In this document: in pieces, positions 33,794-43,185 of the stretch
Position numbering within the stretch: the stretch's first letter is position 1
How the letters are laid out: every line of letters starts with the position of its first letter
Source: Cheiracanthium punctorium
Lineage: Eukaryota > Arthropoda > Arachnida > Araneae > Cheiracanthiidae
Direction of reading: 5' to 3'
Assembly (NCBI GenBank): GCA_038373885.1
Contig: JAWZYV010019980.1
Coordinates: 186,001 to 250,000, forward strand
DNA length: 64,000 bases
Position numbers and translations under genes: made by a program
Notes under the pieces: model-generated
The model's database searches: none
What the model was told of the DNA's origin: nothing
What the model saw: only the letters and a program-made list of their open reading frames with translations

Positions 33794-34907
33794 TTACCCT
33801 CCGCTAAAGAGGGTAATAGTTTTGGGCAGACGAAAAAAGTCGTGGATGATAATTGATAGTAAATAAAATCTTACAGATCTCACGGAAATTTGAAACACAC
33901 CAAGATCCGACACATGATTGGAATAATGGATACTTGAAAATTTTCAAAGTAACGTCAGATGAAACAAAAGGGGAAACTGTAAGATTTTGTCAGAGCGTCT
34001 GCGACTGGCTGTCAAGTTCCCGAGGTTCCGATTTCATTTTTCAGAACTTGGATTTGTTTCCAGAGTCGCGTTCAAACTTTTGTCCCTCCTCGGAGCAAGT
34101 GGTGGTGTTCTGTCGTGGCATTTCTAAAATTTTCATTTTTGCGGGATCAGTGTGAAATAGCTCGTAGGCTTGGTATTTCACGCTCTACTGTTCAGTATTA
34201 CATCGTTAAATATCAGAAGAATATACCCGGGACTGTTGTTCAAGGCCGCGCTGGCCGTCCTCGCCAGTTGTCTAATCCGGAAGAAAGTCATCGTGAAACT
34301 AACCGTCTATTTATGCAAAGAAAAAGGGAAGATCCAGATTTTCGTGCTCAAGAAGCGGAATCCAAATCCAGAAGACAAGACAGAAAACGTTTACGACTCT
34401 GTCTAGATATACCATCGAAAAGACCAAGAACAGATACTGATCTAAATGTAAGGTGTGAAGAACTAGAATTTCGTAAATTAGCTGAGAAATTTTTCGAAGC
34501 TGTTGCTGATGGTCCAATCCACCAATGCTATTGTTGTGATCGACTGTGGTTCAAAAAGTCAATAAGAACCCATTCCAAAACAACTTTACTGTCCAAAGGA
34601 GCGACAACGGACTTTATAAAACTAGTCTTTTACAAAGATATCGATGATATTGGCAAATTTTGCAAAACATGTTACGATTGTTTGATTAAATTGACAATAC
34701 CAGAATTAGCTATAAGCAATGGCTTCGAATTCCCCGAAATACCGGATTGTTTAAAATACTTGACACCACTGGAAGAACGGTTGGTTTCTCCCCGTTTGAT
34801 TTACATGCAAATACATCCTGTACATGGCTGCCAATACAAATTAAAAGGTTCTGTCAAAAAACCTCTTTAGCGGAGGGGAAACTAATTTCAGCTGAAGGCT
34901 GAATATT
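33794..34907 (+). mobile_element. HINE-C copy A, with HTH-DUF6570 cargo
   Basis: It starts with the palindrome TTACCCTC-cgctaaa-GAGGGTAA. The subterminal 'CCTCTTTAGCGGAGG' repeats this start in inverted form, and the end is a CAGC-tgaag-GCTG hairpin plus AATATT. Asymmetric terminal inverted repeats like these are known from Helentrons (Helitron2). The cargo frame is at 34115-34870. It lies in intron 2 of the host gene; a near-identical cargo sits inverted at 41283-42612. Confidence 0.75.
34115..34870 (+). CDS. chimeric HTH / Helitron N-terminal (DUF6570-like) protein, N-terminus altered
   Basis: 251 residues. From about residue 13 it is identical to the protein at 41320-42120 apart from one residue (Thr for Ile in 'ESHRETNRL'). 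It opens within unrelated sequence, so the first helix of the HTH ('SQETKDQIISLYFSDTPLTQ' in the other copy) is lost and 'MAFLKFSFLRDQ' stands instead. The remaining domains are described under 41320-42120. Probably a transposon relic rather than a host gene. Confidence 0.65.
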   Translation: MAFLKFSFLRDQCEIARRLGISRSTVQYYIVKYQKNIPGTVVQGRAGRPRQLSNPEESHRETNRLFMQRKREDPDFRAQEAESKSRRQDRKRLRLCLDIPSKRPRTDTDLNVRCEELEFRKLAEKFFEAVADGPIHQCYCCDRLWFKKSIRTHSKTTLLSKGATTDFIKLVFYKDIDDIGKFCKTCYDCLIKLTIPELAISNGFEFPEIPDCLKYLTPLEERLVSPRLIYMQIHPVHGCQYKLKGSVKKPL

Positions 34908-36949
34908 ATAATTAAATTTAGAGGTAGTCAAAATCGGTTTTTTTTTTTTCTTATTCTATGGGTTTTCAAGCATCAAATAAAATTAAAACTTTTGCAAAAA
35001 CTTCGACTTAAAGCGGGAGGTTTCGAGATATAGAGATTATTTTGTTTTAAAAAAAATCAGGTTGTTTTGTTATTTCATGAGAACTTTGAGATAAACGAGT
35101 ATTCGACTTATTAGACTTTGAGTTATCGCGTGTTCCCTGTACATGGAAAACATCTTTGAACAGTCGTTATTTAAATTCAGTTTACTACCTATCCGAGTAC
35201 TCCAGGGGTCGCATTGGCTTACAGTAAGCCACTACGTATCAGGGCAATAACCAAGAAAAAATTTCTGAGTCACGTTTTATCTTTCAATGTGGTAAGTTTT
35301 TTCAATATGCTTTTATAAATAGTAAGTTATCTACCTGAAAGTTTCGAGGGATTGAAGGCTGAACTCAGAAACCCTTTGGCTACGACCTTGTTGCGTAATG
35401 AACATAAGCTTAAAGAATATTAGGGCTCCTGCATTTTTTGTGCTAGAAATTAAGCCCTGAGTTGGGGCTTAGCTGTCAATCGGAAATTGCTCTTTCTGAG
35501 GTTGATTTGCAACCACTGCAGATTTGAAGACAAGCTTGTTTAGATAAATATTATAACAAACTTTAGTTAGGACCAGCACAACAAAACGTCAACATATCTA
35601 AATAACTGGAGAAACCAGCAAAGACTGAACAGCAGCTGGGTATACCTAATTGTGATGTTGAGCTTCATTCATTGCAACATTGCTTAATTCCCTCGAACGG
35701 AATTCCAAGAGATTATTTTAATCTTTCTTCTCCTGTCTGTAAAAAAGACTTCGTCACAGACGTCAGTAAACAGCTCGCCTTGGAAGTCATAAACAGCATT
35801 GAGGCTATACTTTAAAAGCAGAACTTAAGAGATTTGTAGATCCTGTCTGACTGCTGAAGCTCGGTTCAACGTCTTAACTATTGGTACCTCATATGCGACA
35901 AAACCAGTATTTCGGTCTCATCTAAGTTAAACAAATTTTGTTGCCTCATGAGGCATTTAGTGGATTCCATCTTTATGTACATTTCAAATTTCAGGCAATG
36001 AATTGGCGGACTTACTTACTTGAAATGGAGGGTTTTAGTCAATTAACTCACTCCTCTTCCGTCCAACCTCTCTGGAAATGTACTATCTAGAAAAATCACA
36101 AATTATGGCGGAGTGACTGGTGTACCCTACCCATCAATGGTACCAGCATAAAAGATCGGGACTGGCTCTAGCCGTTACGTGTGATAGAGGTACAAAAACA
36201 CGCAATGTTTTTGTATCTCTATCACACGTATACTAAGAAGTGATAGAGCTATACTTGTGATAGAGATGTAGGTGTCCCGAGAAGACTCGAATGCGTTCTC
36301 TAGCCTTTCAAATGTTCGTGTTAAATGCTTCTCACTTTGTGGAAGCAGGAAAACTTTGGACATCTGCACCAAGTGTCAATTCTACACAGCATATTTTGGG
36401 ACTCTCTCCGGTGACGATATACGCCGATTCAATTCTTTTTGAGCCGAGCTTTTTGAAAGTCAGCTGTCTTATGGATCTATTGTCGGACTTTAGATTCAGG
36501 AGGATTAAGAAACAACGACAACGATGTTTGGAAAAATCTGTATCTACATACTGCAATTTAGGTGTGGGAAAATGAAAAGGGATAGACTAGATAGAGAACC
36601 AAATTTTAGTTTAAGAAACATAAAAGAGTCTGTGCGAGGGCGCCGTTTTAAGTATTACCTTGGAAAAATCTAAGATCTGGCGCTGGCTAAAATCCCTTGA
36701 TGGATAATGGAAAGTACTTGAGGTGTTACGTATAAATTTAATAAGAAACTCTTTAAAAAGAATGTGCTCTAGGATATTTAGTCTGATTTTCTTACCAACC
36801 AGTACAATAAAGTAACACCTCGAATGATATAGAACGTCCAAGCAAAAGGCTTGTAGAAATGATTGTTGCCGAAAGTATACAGTTTTTACATACATATTAC
36901 AGTTTACTTTAAAATTAAATGGTATCTTCCTATCACTTGTTATTTTTGT
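34908..36949. other. intron 2 sequence, with HINE-B scrap and a small hairpin
   Basis: 34911-34945 matches the head of HINE-B in reverse. 36179-36229 is a 51-bp hairpin (GTGTGATAGAGGTACAAAAA against TTTTTGTATCTCTATCACAC). Decayed LINE DNA may extend into the right part. No intact frame. Confidence 0.45.
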
Positions 36950-37420
36950 TAGTAATCTGAGAAAGAAGGGCAGCCACCATGAGTAGAATCCTTATGGCTG
37001 TCCTCCCAGGCTAGATTATCTGCAACCTCATTCTCGTAGGCATTCACGTGCAATGACACTCACTATAAAAAGATCTTATTATTGACACGCGAACAATTTA
37101 AAAGCTGGACAATACTCGTTGTCGTTCTGTCACCATGCCTCCGTCATTCAGAAATATGCTGAATAGAGCTTCGGCTATCATTCAGAATCTACATCTCTGT
37201 AATTGACACTCTCAATGATGTAAAATTTCTAAACTTCCTCAATAGCTACCAGTTCTGCCAGAGAAACTGAGCAGTAGTCAGGATTTCTGCCCCAGAAACT
37301 GAGCAGTAGTCAGGATTTCAACTACAGATCCTGATGCCATTCCCCTTTTTGATGAAAATTCCGCTACCCACCATGCTGCCGTCAGTGTAGATCTGTAACA
37401 CATCAAACAGGATTTTATGA
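36950..37420 (-). pseudogene. RNase H domain of a decayed LINE
   Basis: The minus strand reads 'IYTDGSMVGSGIFIKKGN', the first catalytic Asp region of RNase H, then 'SLAELVAIEE' with the catalytic Glu, then broken C-terminal pieces. A short internal tandem duplication ('AAACTGAGCAGTAGTCAGGA' twice, 37260-37320) and stops disable it. LINE clades such as I, R1 and LOA carry an RNase H after the reverse transcriptase. I could not place the reverse transcriptase with confidence. Confidence 0.65.
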
Positions 37421-37710
37421 ATAGTCTCCAAAGCATTCTCTGTGCCCTTGTTAGTGTACGAGCATAATTCGGTCTTTAAGAAGACCCATTAATAAAACGG
37501 CGCAAAAGCATCCATACAACAGGCCAGTGAGACAGATTCAACTTCATTATGCGGCTATCACGATAAGTCTGAGTTTTGCGATTAGAGGCACTGCAGATGG
37601 TATCACACGACAACGGGGTGAATGTATAAATATTTTAATTTGAAAATTGAACCCTGTGTTTTTGTATTTATCAGTAGTTGTATGACTATTTCTTTTTCAT
37701 CCAAATACAG

Positions 37711-37906
37711 ACATTTCTAGAAAAAATAATGCATGCAGTAAAATTCCAGTTTGGAGTCATCAGACCAGAGTCATGCATTCAACAAGACCTAAAGGAATGA
37801 CTCAGCTTGTTCCCCAACATCGCGGTTTGCACACTTTGAAAAGAAACTCAGAGGAAATAAATGATTTCAAGGAGAAAGAACAGTCTGCTGACTATACAAG
37901 CTTGAA
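37711..37906 (+). CDS. exon C of the unrecognised gene
   Basis: Acceptor 'TTTTTCATCCAAATACAG', donor 'TTGAAGTATGT'. Enters in phase 1 (AC completes an Asp codon) and leaves in phase 2. 64 full codons, basic and Ser/Thr-rich ('MHSTRPKGMTQLVPQHRG', 'LKRNSEEINDFKEKEQSADY'). No domain recognised; probably a flexible region. Confidence 0.75.
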
Positions 37907-38817
37907 GTATGTATTTATTAACCACAGGACGTTCGCCTTTTCCCATACAGCTATCATGTTGGCAATGACGTTGTGGCGACGCTGCATTTCGTCACATCAC
38001 AAATACGATATAAATGATTGCGTTCTGTGACGTCCCTTGGTATCAAACATATGACGCCGCATTGCAGTTTCTCTCTTCATGTAGGTCCCCATGTGGCATC
38101 ATAAAAATTATCCAAAGTCGCACGTTAATGTTTGCCACAACCTCTTTGCAACGAGCATGTCACATGAATTCACAATGTAGAGGATATAATACCCTGTAAA
38201 AGAAATATTGAGAACTAGCTGCTATCCGCGTCGGCTTTAGAATTAGGTCCCGAGAGAAATGTAGCATGTGTGAATAACAAATATTGTTGCAACAAAAGAA
38301 ACTGCGTTTAAATATTATTTGCTTTTTACTTGTTTCAAATGAAGTATAATGCATGGTAGTATACTTCATTTAAAATAACAGAATATGCAGAGTTACTAAA
38401 TTTAGATTTTTTTCAGGCATTCGGCGAATAGAGACAGTTATGACAGTATTTGCGAACTGTTTTGTAAAAGAAATATTTATGCTATATGCATGAATTTTAG
38501 TCTATGCTAATCAGGAATAGAGCAACTTTCTATTAGTGAAAAAGTTTTAGAATCGGTTCTGTAGTTACAGAGATACCCAGAGAGCGTAATGTGTTAGAAT
38601 TATTTTGAGTGTTTCTGTAAAGGAACTATTTACGCTACATGCATGAATTTTAGCCTATAATACTCAAGAATAGTGTAGCTTACTATCAGTAAAAAAAGTT
38701 TAGGAATCGGTTCAGTACTTACAGAGATGCACATAGAGCGTAATGTAATTCTTATTAGCATCCCTGTAAAAGAACTATCTGTGATATATGCATTAAAGGT
38801 AGTCTATAACACTTAGT

Positions 38818-39050
38818 ATGCCACCAGTGTCTAAGAAGTTCCGCTCTCAAAACTGCAAGGCGGGATGTGCCAGGTTCAAACCCCGATCGCGCCTGTCGAC
38901 CTAGCCGCTCCCAGTTTTCCGTGGTTTTCTAAACAACCTCGCGTAAATACGGGCTAGGATCTCTTAGAAAGTCCCCCACAGAGGAATTCGCCATATAATC
39001 CTAGGACCCTAGTGCAGTCAATCGGTCTTAATCCAAAAACAAACAAACAA
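38818..39050 (+). repeat. tRNA-derived SINE inside the Helitron
   Basis: Same SINE as 22128-22363: B box 'GGTTCAAACCC', body 'CTAGCCGCTCCCAGTTTTCC' and an AAACAAACAAACAA tail. It sits at the same position in the Helitron as the other copy, so the SINE entered before the two Helitrons separated. Confidence 0.8.
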
Positions 39051-39369
39051 TAAAACTCAGGAATAATGCAACTTTCAATCAGTGAAAAAGTTTTAGAATC
39101 GGTTTAGTAGCTACAAAATTTCCATAGAGCGCAATGCATTAGAATTATTTTGAGTGTCTTTGTAAAAGAATTATTTATGCTATATGCTTGGAAGGCTGCC
39201 TGTATGTTAATCCAGGGCATAAGCTATTTTCATTACAAATTTTTCCAAATCCGTTCAACCATTTTTGTGTGATTCAGTCAAAAACACCCAAACAAACAAA
39301 CGTACACATTTATATTGCTATATGATTTGGAAATTTATGAACTTTAAGAAACACATCTGGACTTTTCTT

Positions 39370-39804
39370 GGTACTTACGTATTATCCCGGCGGTCATTCC
39401 CGCCAAACTGTTTTTTCGTCAAATGAGTTGCCATACTGTTGCCAATCGTATTCAAAACCATTAATAATTTCATGTGCCCGGCATTTATTTCGGCAAAAAA
39501 TCGCTTGTCTTGGCGGACCGCCGGGATAAGGGAGCGTACCCATACTACGTGACCATTTAGAGAGGGGAGGGAGGTCTTCAAAATGCTATGCTCAGTCACA
39601 GGAGCGGGGGGGGGGGACAGATAGATAGATAGATTTTTAGATAGATACAGATAGATAGATTTTTATTACGTGCCATATTCGAATATGTAGGTAGAAAAAG
39701 CGCGACATTTCTCTCGACGAAATCGTCTACGTAACAAAAATCGAAGCCTCCCCTTCCCCCTAAACGGGTCACGTAGTATGGGTACGTTCCCTAACGTAAG
39801 TACC
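39370..39804. mobile_element. P-like MITE with a nested element
   Basis: It starts GGTACTTACG and ends CGTAAGTACC. Exact 8-bp duplication CTTTTCTT at 39362-39369 and 39805-39812. Without the nested 262 bp it is a short deletion derivative of the element at 15205-15846 ('CCAATCGTATTC' region shared). Confidence 0.85.
39530..39791. mobile_element. 262-bp MITE, TAA target, perhaps PIF/Harbinger
   Basis: Inverted ends of about 25 bp, sharing 'GTACCCATACTACGTGACC', with one mismatch. Flanked by TAA (39527-39529, 39792-39794). A 3-bp TWA duplication suggests PIF/Harbinger; the family is not proven. A (GATA)n microsatellite lies inside at about 39618-39665. Confidence 0.75.
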
Positions 39805-40600
39805 CTTTTCTTTACTTATGCTTTTTAATTTGACGTAAAATCAACATAATTTCCATGTTTTTCAAATGCATGTGATTTTGCAAATAGAATTTCTGCTTTA
39901 TTTTAAAAGCATAAATCATTTTGTGCGGGCGATAAAACGGCTTTTAATTAATAGTTAGAAAAGTAGTTAAAATTTAAAAATTCTGGGCCTCAGGTGCACT
40001 TTACCGAAGTCATGCTCAAATTTTCAAAGCTCTGCTTTCTGTAGATTTGTCTGGAGGAACATTCATTTTTATTATTTCAGATAGATAGGTTTGGCATAAA
40101 ACAGGCTTTATTTCCGTGGTATTTAATGTTTTTTCAGACGCTTCTTTGTTGAAGTAATAGCATTCTTGTTAGCTAAAAACATGAATCATTTGATACGGGC
40201 GAAACTTGCCAAGCATGGCAACGTAAAAAAGGTTTTTAATTAATAATTAAAAAAGTAATTAAAAATCTAAAATTCTAAGAAGCATATAACCATCTCCAGG
40301 GTCCCATCTATATCTAAACCAAAATGCATCCTAATCGATTCAGCGGTTTAGGCGTGAAAGCGTCATAAACAAACAAACAAACTCACTTTCGAATTTATAA
40401 TATTAGTTAGGATAACAAAACTTAGCTAAAGAATGGTGGTATTTCTTTTATGATTTTTGTTGCATTGATGATCATGCAAATTATCCAGCATCTAGCATCT
40501 TTTAAAAAACATAAAATTTAAATTTTTAAATAAAAAATTCGAATAAGGCAGACATTGTGTAGAAATGCATTTGATATTTTTTTCATCGTTGAGGTGAAGG

Positions 40601-40765
40601 CAGTGACGGATTAATACAATTTTGTGGGGGGAGAGGGCGACTAGTTGGAAGATTCACATATACAACCATTTTATGGAAGCAAAATAGGATCTTTTACATT
40701 AATTTCTTTTATATTGGAGGGGGAGCGGTCGCCCCCTTCGCCTCACCTCTATTAATCCGTCCTTG
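40601..40765. mobile_element. hAT-type MITE (165 bp)
   Basis: Ends CAGTGACGGATTAAT and ATTAATCCGTCCTTG. The 8-bp duplication is GGTGAAGG/GGTGAAGC (7 of 8 match). In intron 3, 138 bp before the last exon. Confidence 0.75.
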
Positions 40766-40903
40766 GGTGAAGCTACGTGCAGAAGTTAACACAGCATTTG
40801 TATATTAATACTCATTCCTAGATACAATAATACGCTATAATAAAACTCAGTGGCAACATTTCCGCTTCAATCTAGTTTTAAAATTTCAAATTTTATCTTT
40901 CAG

Positions 40904-41138
40904 ATCATTGAACATTGGCAATTGGATAGTTTATCGGAATGACACCAGCTTGAAATTCGAACGTGTTTTCAAGTCTATGGCTAAAAAGAGGCACGGTAAC
41001 ATAATTGGTAACATAATAGATGTGCATTCTCACATTCATTGGATGGTTCAGTCCGGAATAACAATTGACAAGGATGGTAACATGTTCAAAAAGTTTGCTG
41101 GGTATGAAGATAATTTTCCCTGTTCTTTGACACTGTAA
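40904..41138 (+). CDS. last exon (D) of the unrecognised gene
   Basis: Acceptor 'TTTTATCTTTCAG' in the right phase (A completes a Lys codon). 77 residues to TAA at 41136-41138. The segment 'NIGNWIVYRNDTSLKFERVF' ... 'DVHSHIHWMVQSGITIDKDG' alternates hydrophobic and charged residues like a small beta-rich domain, unlike the low-complexity exons before it. No family recognised. It is the best query for a structure or profile search. Confidence 0.8.
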
Positions 41139-41277
41139 GATGTCGACAGATACATTCCAGTTCGTAGTCTTTTATACTGCTGCCGGAGTGTGTTGGCTAT
41201 ACATCAAAATTTTTGTAGTTCGCTCAGTTTTTCCACCATAGTAGAAAAACAAAACTCCAACCAACCAACCAAGAGCT

Positions 41278-41283
41278 AATAAA
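41278..41283 (+). terminator. polyadenylation signal AATAAA
   Basis: 140 bp after the stop codon at 41138, at the end of a short 3' UTR. The last base overlaps the start of HINE-C copy B, so cleavage would fall inside the transposon. Confidence 0.65.
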
Positions 41284-41319
41284 ATATTCAGCCTTCAGCT
41301 GAAATTAGTTTCCCCTCCG

Positions 41320-42120
41320 CTAAAGAGGTTTTTTGACAGAACCTTTTAATTTGTATTGGCAGCCATGTACAGGATGTATTTGCATGTAAATCAAACGGGG
41401 AGAAACCAACCGTTCTTCCAGTGGTGTCAAGTATTTTAAACAATCCGGTATTTCGGGGAATTCGAAGCCATTGCTTATAGCTAATTCTGGTATTGTCAAT
41501 TTAATCAAACAATCGTAACATGTTTTGCAAAATTTGCCAATATCATCGATATCTTTGTAAAAGACTAGTTTTATAAAGTCCGTTGTCGCTCCTTTGGACA
41601 GTAAAGTTGTTTTGGAATGGGTTCTTATTGACTTTTTGAACCACAGTCGATCACAACAATAGCATTGGTGGATTGGACCATCAGCAACAGCTTCGAAAAA
41701 TTTCTCAGCTAATTTACGAAATTCTAGTTCTTCACACCTTACATTTAGATCAGTATCTGTTCTTGGTCTTTTCGATGGTATATCTAGACAGAGTCGTAAA
41801 CGTTTTCTGTCTTGTCTTCTGGATTTGGATTCCGCTTCTTGAGCACGAAAATCTGGATCTTCCCTTTTTCTTTGCATAAATAGACGGTTAATTTCACGAT
41901 GACTTTCTTCCGGATTAGACAACTGGCGAGGACGGCCAGCGCGGCCTTGAACAACAGTCCCGGGTATATTCTTCTGATATTTAACGATGTAATACTGAAC
42001 AGTAGAGCGTGAAATACCAAGCCTACGAGCTATTTCACACTGCGTGAGTGGTGTGTCAGAAAAATAAAGCGATATGATTTGGTCTTTAGTCTCTTGAGAA
42101 AGCACCATAGTCTCAATCAA
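41320..42120 (-). CDS. chimeric protein: helix-turn-helix joined to a truncated Helitron N-terminal (DUF6570-like) domain
   Basis: 266 residues, uninterrupted. Residues ~7-66 form a Tc1/pogo-style helix-turn-helix ('CEIARRLGISRSTVQYYIVK') followed by an AT-hook-like 'GRAGRPRQL'. Residues ~78-125 are a basic, charged linker. Residues ~128-262 match the N-terminal domain of Helitron proteins: 'HQCYCCDRLWFKKS', 'FCKTCYDC', 'PELAISNGFEFPEIP' and 'EERLVSPRLIYMQI', ending 'CQYKLKGS'. In Helitrons this leads on to the Rep/helicase; here the frame runs into the element's own subterminal repeat, which supplies 'KKPL' and the stop. It could be a DNA-binding accessory or a decoy, or just a captured fragment. 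The domain assignments come from motifs I recognise, not from a search. Confidence 0.7.
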   Translation of the reverse strand: MIETMVLSQETKDQIISLYFSDTPLTQCEIARRLGISRSTVQYYIVKYQKNIPGTVVQGRAGRPRQLSNPEESHREINRLFMQRKREDPDFRAQEAESKSRRQDRKRLRLCLDIPSKRPRTDTDLNVRCEELEFRKLAEKFFEAVADGPIHQCYCCDRLWFKKSIRTHSKTTLLSKGATTDFIKLVFYKDIDDIGKFCKTCYDCLIKLTIPELAISNGFEFPEIPDCLKYLTPLEERLVSPRLIYMQIHPVHGCQYKLKGSVKKPL

Positions 42121-42182
42121 TCACGGTTAATAGCTTACTTTATTTACTACTATCAATTATCATCCACGACCTTTTTTTGTCT

Positions 42183-42528
42183 AGATATATTACACCTTTC
42201 AGCTACATAAATTTGTTTAGAACAAAAAAGTTATTTTTATTCTAAACTATCGTACTGGCAACCAGCGAAAGAAAAAGAGGAAAAGAATCTTCGTTGCCAT
42301 CCCCGCAAACACCTTGATGGAATATACGTAAATAATTTAATTACTTTTAATTCATAGTTATTAATACAAAACTATTCGTAAATCTTTTGTGAAAAATTGC
42401 TCGAATTTATTACTTCATCCTTTTGTAACTAACGTAAAGCTAAATGTATTTTTGCGTATACACTAAAACAATAAAGATTTTTCATGTATTTTATTGATCC
42501 ATATGATGCGAATTTCAAAAGTGCATAT
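42183..42528. repeat. 346-bp insert bracketed by a 50-bp direct repeat
   Basis: The insert is the reverse complement of the repeat at 3880-4255. An exact 50-bp copy (beginning GCTTACTTTATTTACTACTA) precedes it at 42133-42182 and follows it at 42529-42578. That is longer than any usual DNA-transposon target duplication. Confidence 0.75.
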
Positions 42529-42612
42529 GCTTACTTTATTTACTACTATCAATTATCATCCACGACCTTTTTTTGTCTGCCAAAAACTATTACCCTCTTT
42601 AGCGGAGGGTAA

Positions 42613-43185
42613 TAACAATCAAGCATCCAAATCATCCATATGAAAGAACATCTGGATTGACTTCTCAGTGGCCCCAATGGTGAAAAAGTGCAGCCATTGC
42701 CATTGCCATTTCCCGATTTAATTACTAAAACAACTTGGTGATAGATCGAATCTCCAAGCACGCGATTAGCGATTCGATCGAAAGGCATATTGCTGGTAAT
42801 TAAATTGAGCTATGGCAACGGCTGCACTATTTAAGAGTTCAGAAGTCTATCCAGTTGTTCACCTATATTGATGATCCAACTATACATATTTCTTCACTTA
42901 TTCAATTACTATTTGAGCAGATAATTTATTTATCTGAAGTTCATGAAAGCCTAGCTTAAAATTGAAGTCTCAATTTGCTTAAAAAAATCAGAATAGGTTT
43001 TAAGAATCAATTTAAGCATTGAGGATATACGAATATTTTCTCTTCAAACATGATTGATTTTAAAGAGAAAAACCTGTTTATAAGAATATCCTATTAGAAA
43101 TTGTAAAGTACGATTATGTATGAATTTCAGAAAACTGAACGAGAGAAAAGTTTTTGCGTCTTCTATGTGCGGTTAACATTTGCAT
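42613..43185. other. intergenic, nothing recognised
   Basis: Low GC with no supported frame. Confidence 0.4.

Larger units (their letters stand above)
38215..40412 (-). mobile_element. Helitron (non-autonomous) with nested SINE and P-like MITE
   Basis: On the minus strand it begins TCCTAACTAATATTATAAA at 40412 and ends in CTAG at 38218-38215. The flanking bases are A before and T after, the Helitron A|T target rule. Central ~165-bp units lie at 38455-38790 and 39055-39170. It carries a SINE (38818-39050) and a P-like MITE (39370-39804). In intron 3 of the host gene. It is the empty-site reference for the HINE-B insertion at 22818. Confidence 0.85.
26364..41283 (+). other. gene model: last four exons and 3' UTR of an unrecognised spliced gene
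   Basis: Four exons (26364-26579, 32872-33048, 37711-37906, 40904-41138) have consensus acceptors and donors and agree in phase at every junction (1, 1, 2). Together they encode about 273 residues before TAA, and AATAAA follows at 41278-41283. None is stop-broken, while all the transposon frames around are. The first exon has an acceptor, so earlier exons exist; I did not find them. The product is rich in Ser/Lys, has a Cys-rich middle (CxxxxC and CxxC in the second exon) and a more ordered C-terminal region. I recognise no family. Any resemblance of the C-terminus to a chromatin-associated domain is too weak to name. The introns are filled with transposons. Confidence 0.8.
41283..42612 (-). 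mobile_element. HINE-C copy B, with intact HTH-DUF6570 cargo
   Basis: The same ends as copy A, inverted relative to it: palindrome at 42590-42612, CAGC/GCTG hairpin at 41288-41300. It carries the 266-residue frame and a 346-bp secondary insert at 42183-42528 bracketed by an exact 50-bp direct repeat. Confidence 0.75.

Noticed and set aside
41784..42020. 78-residue frames overlapping the HTH-DUF6570 gene (also 34170-34406)
   Set aside because: Overlapping frames of the same DNA; the 266-residue frame has the recognisable domains.
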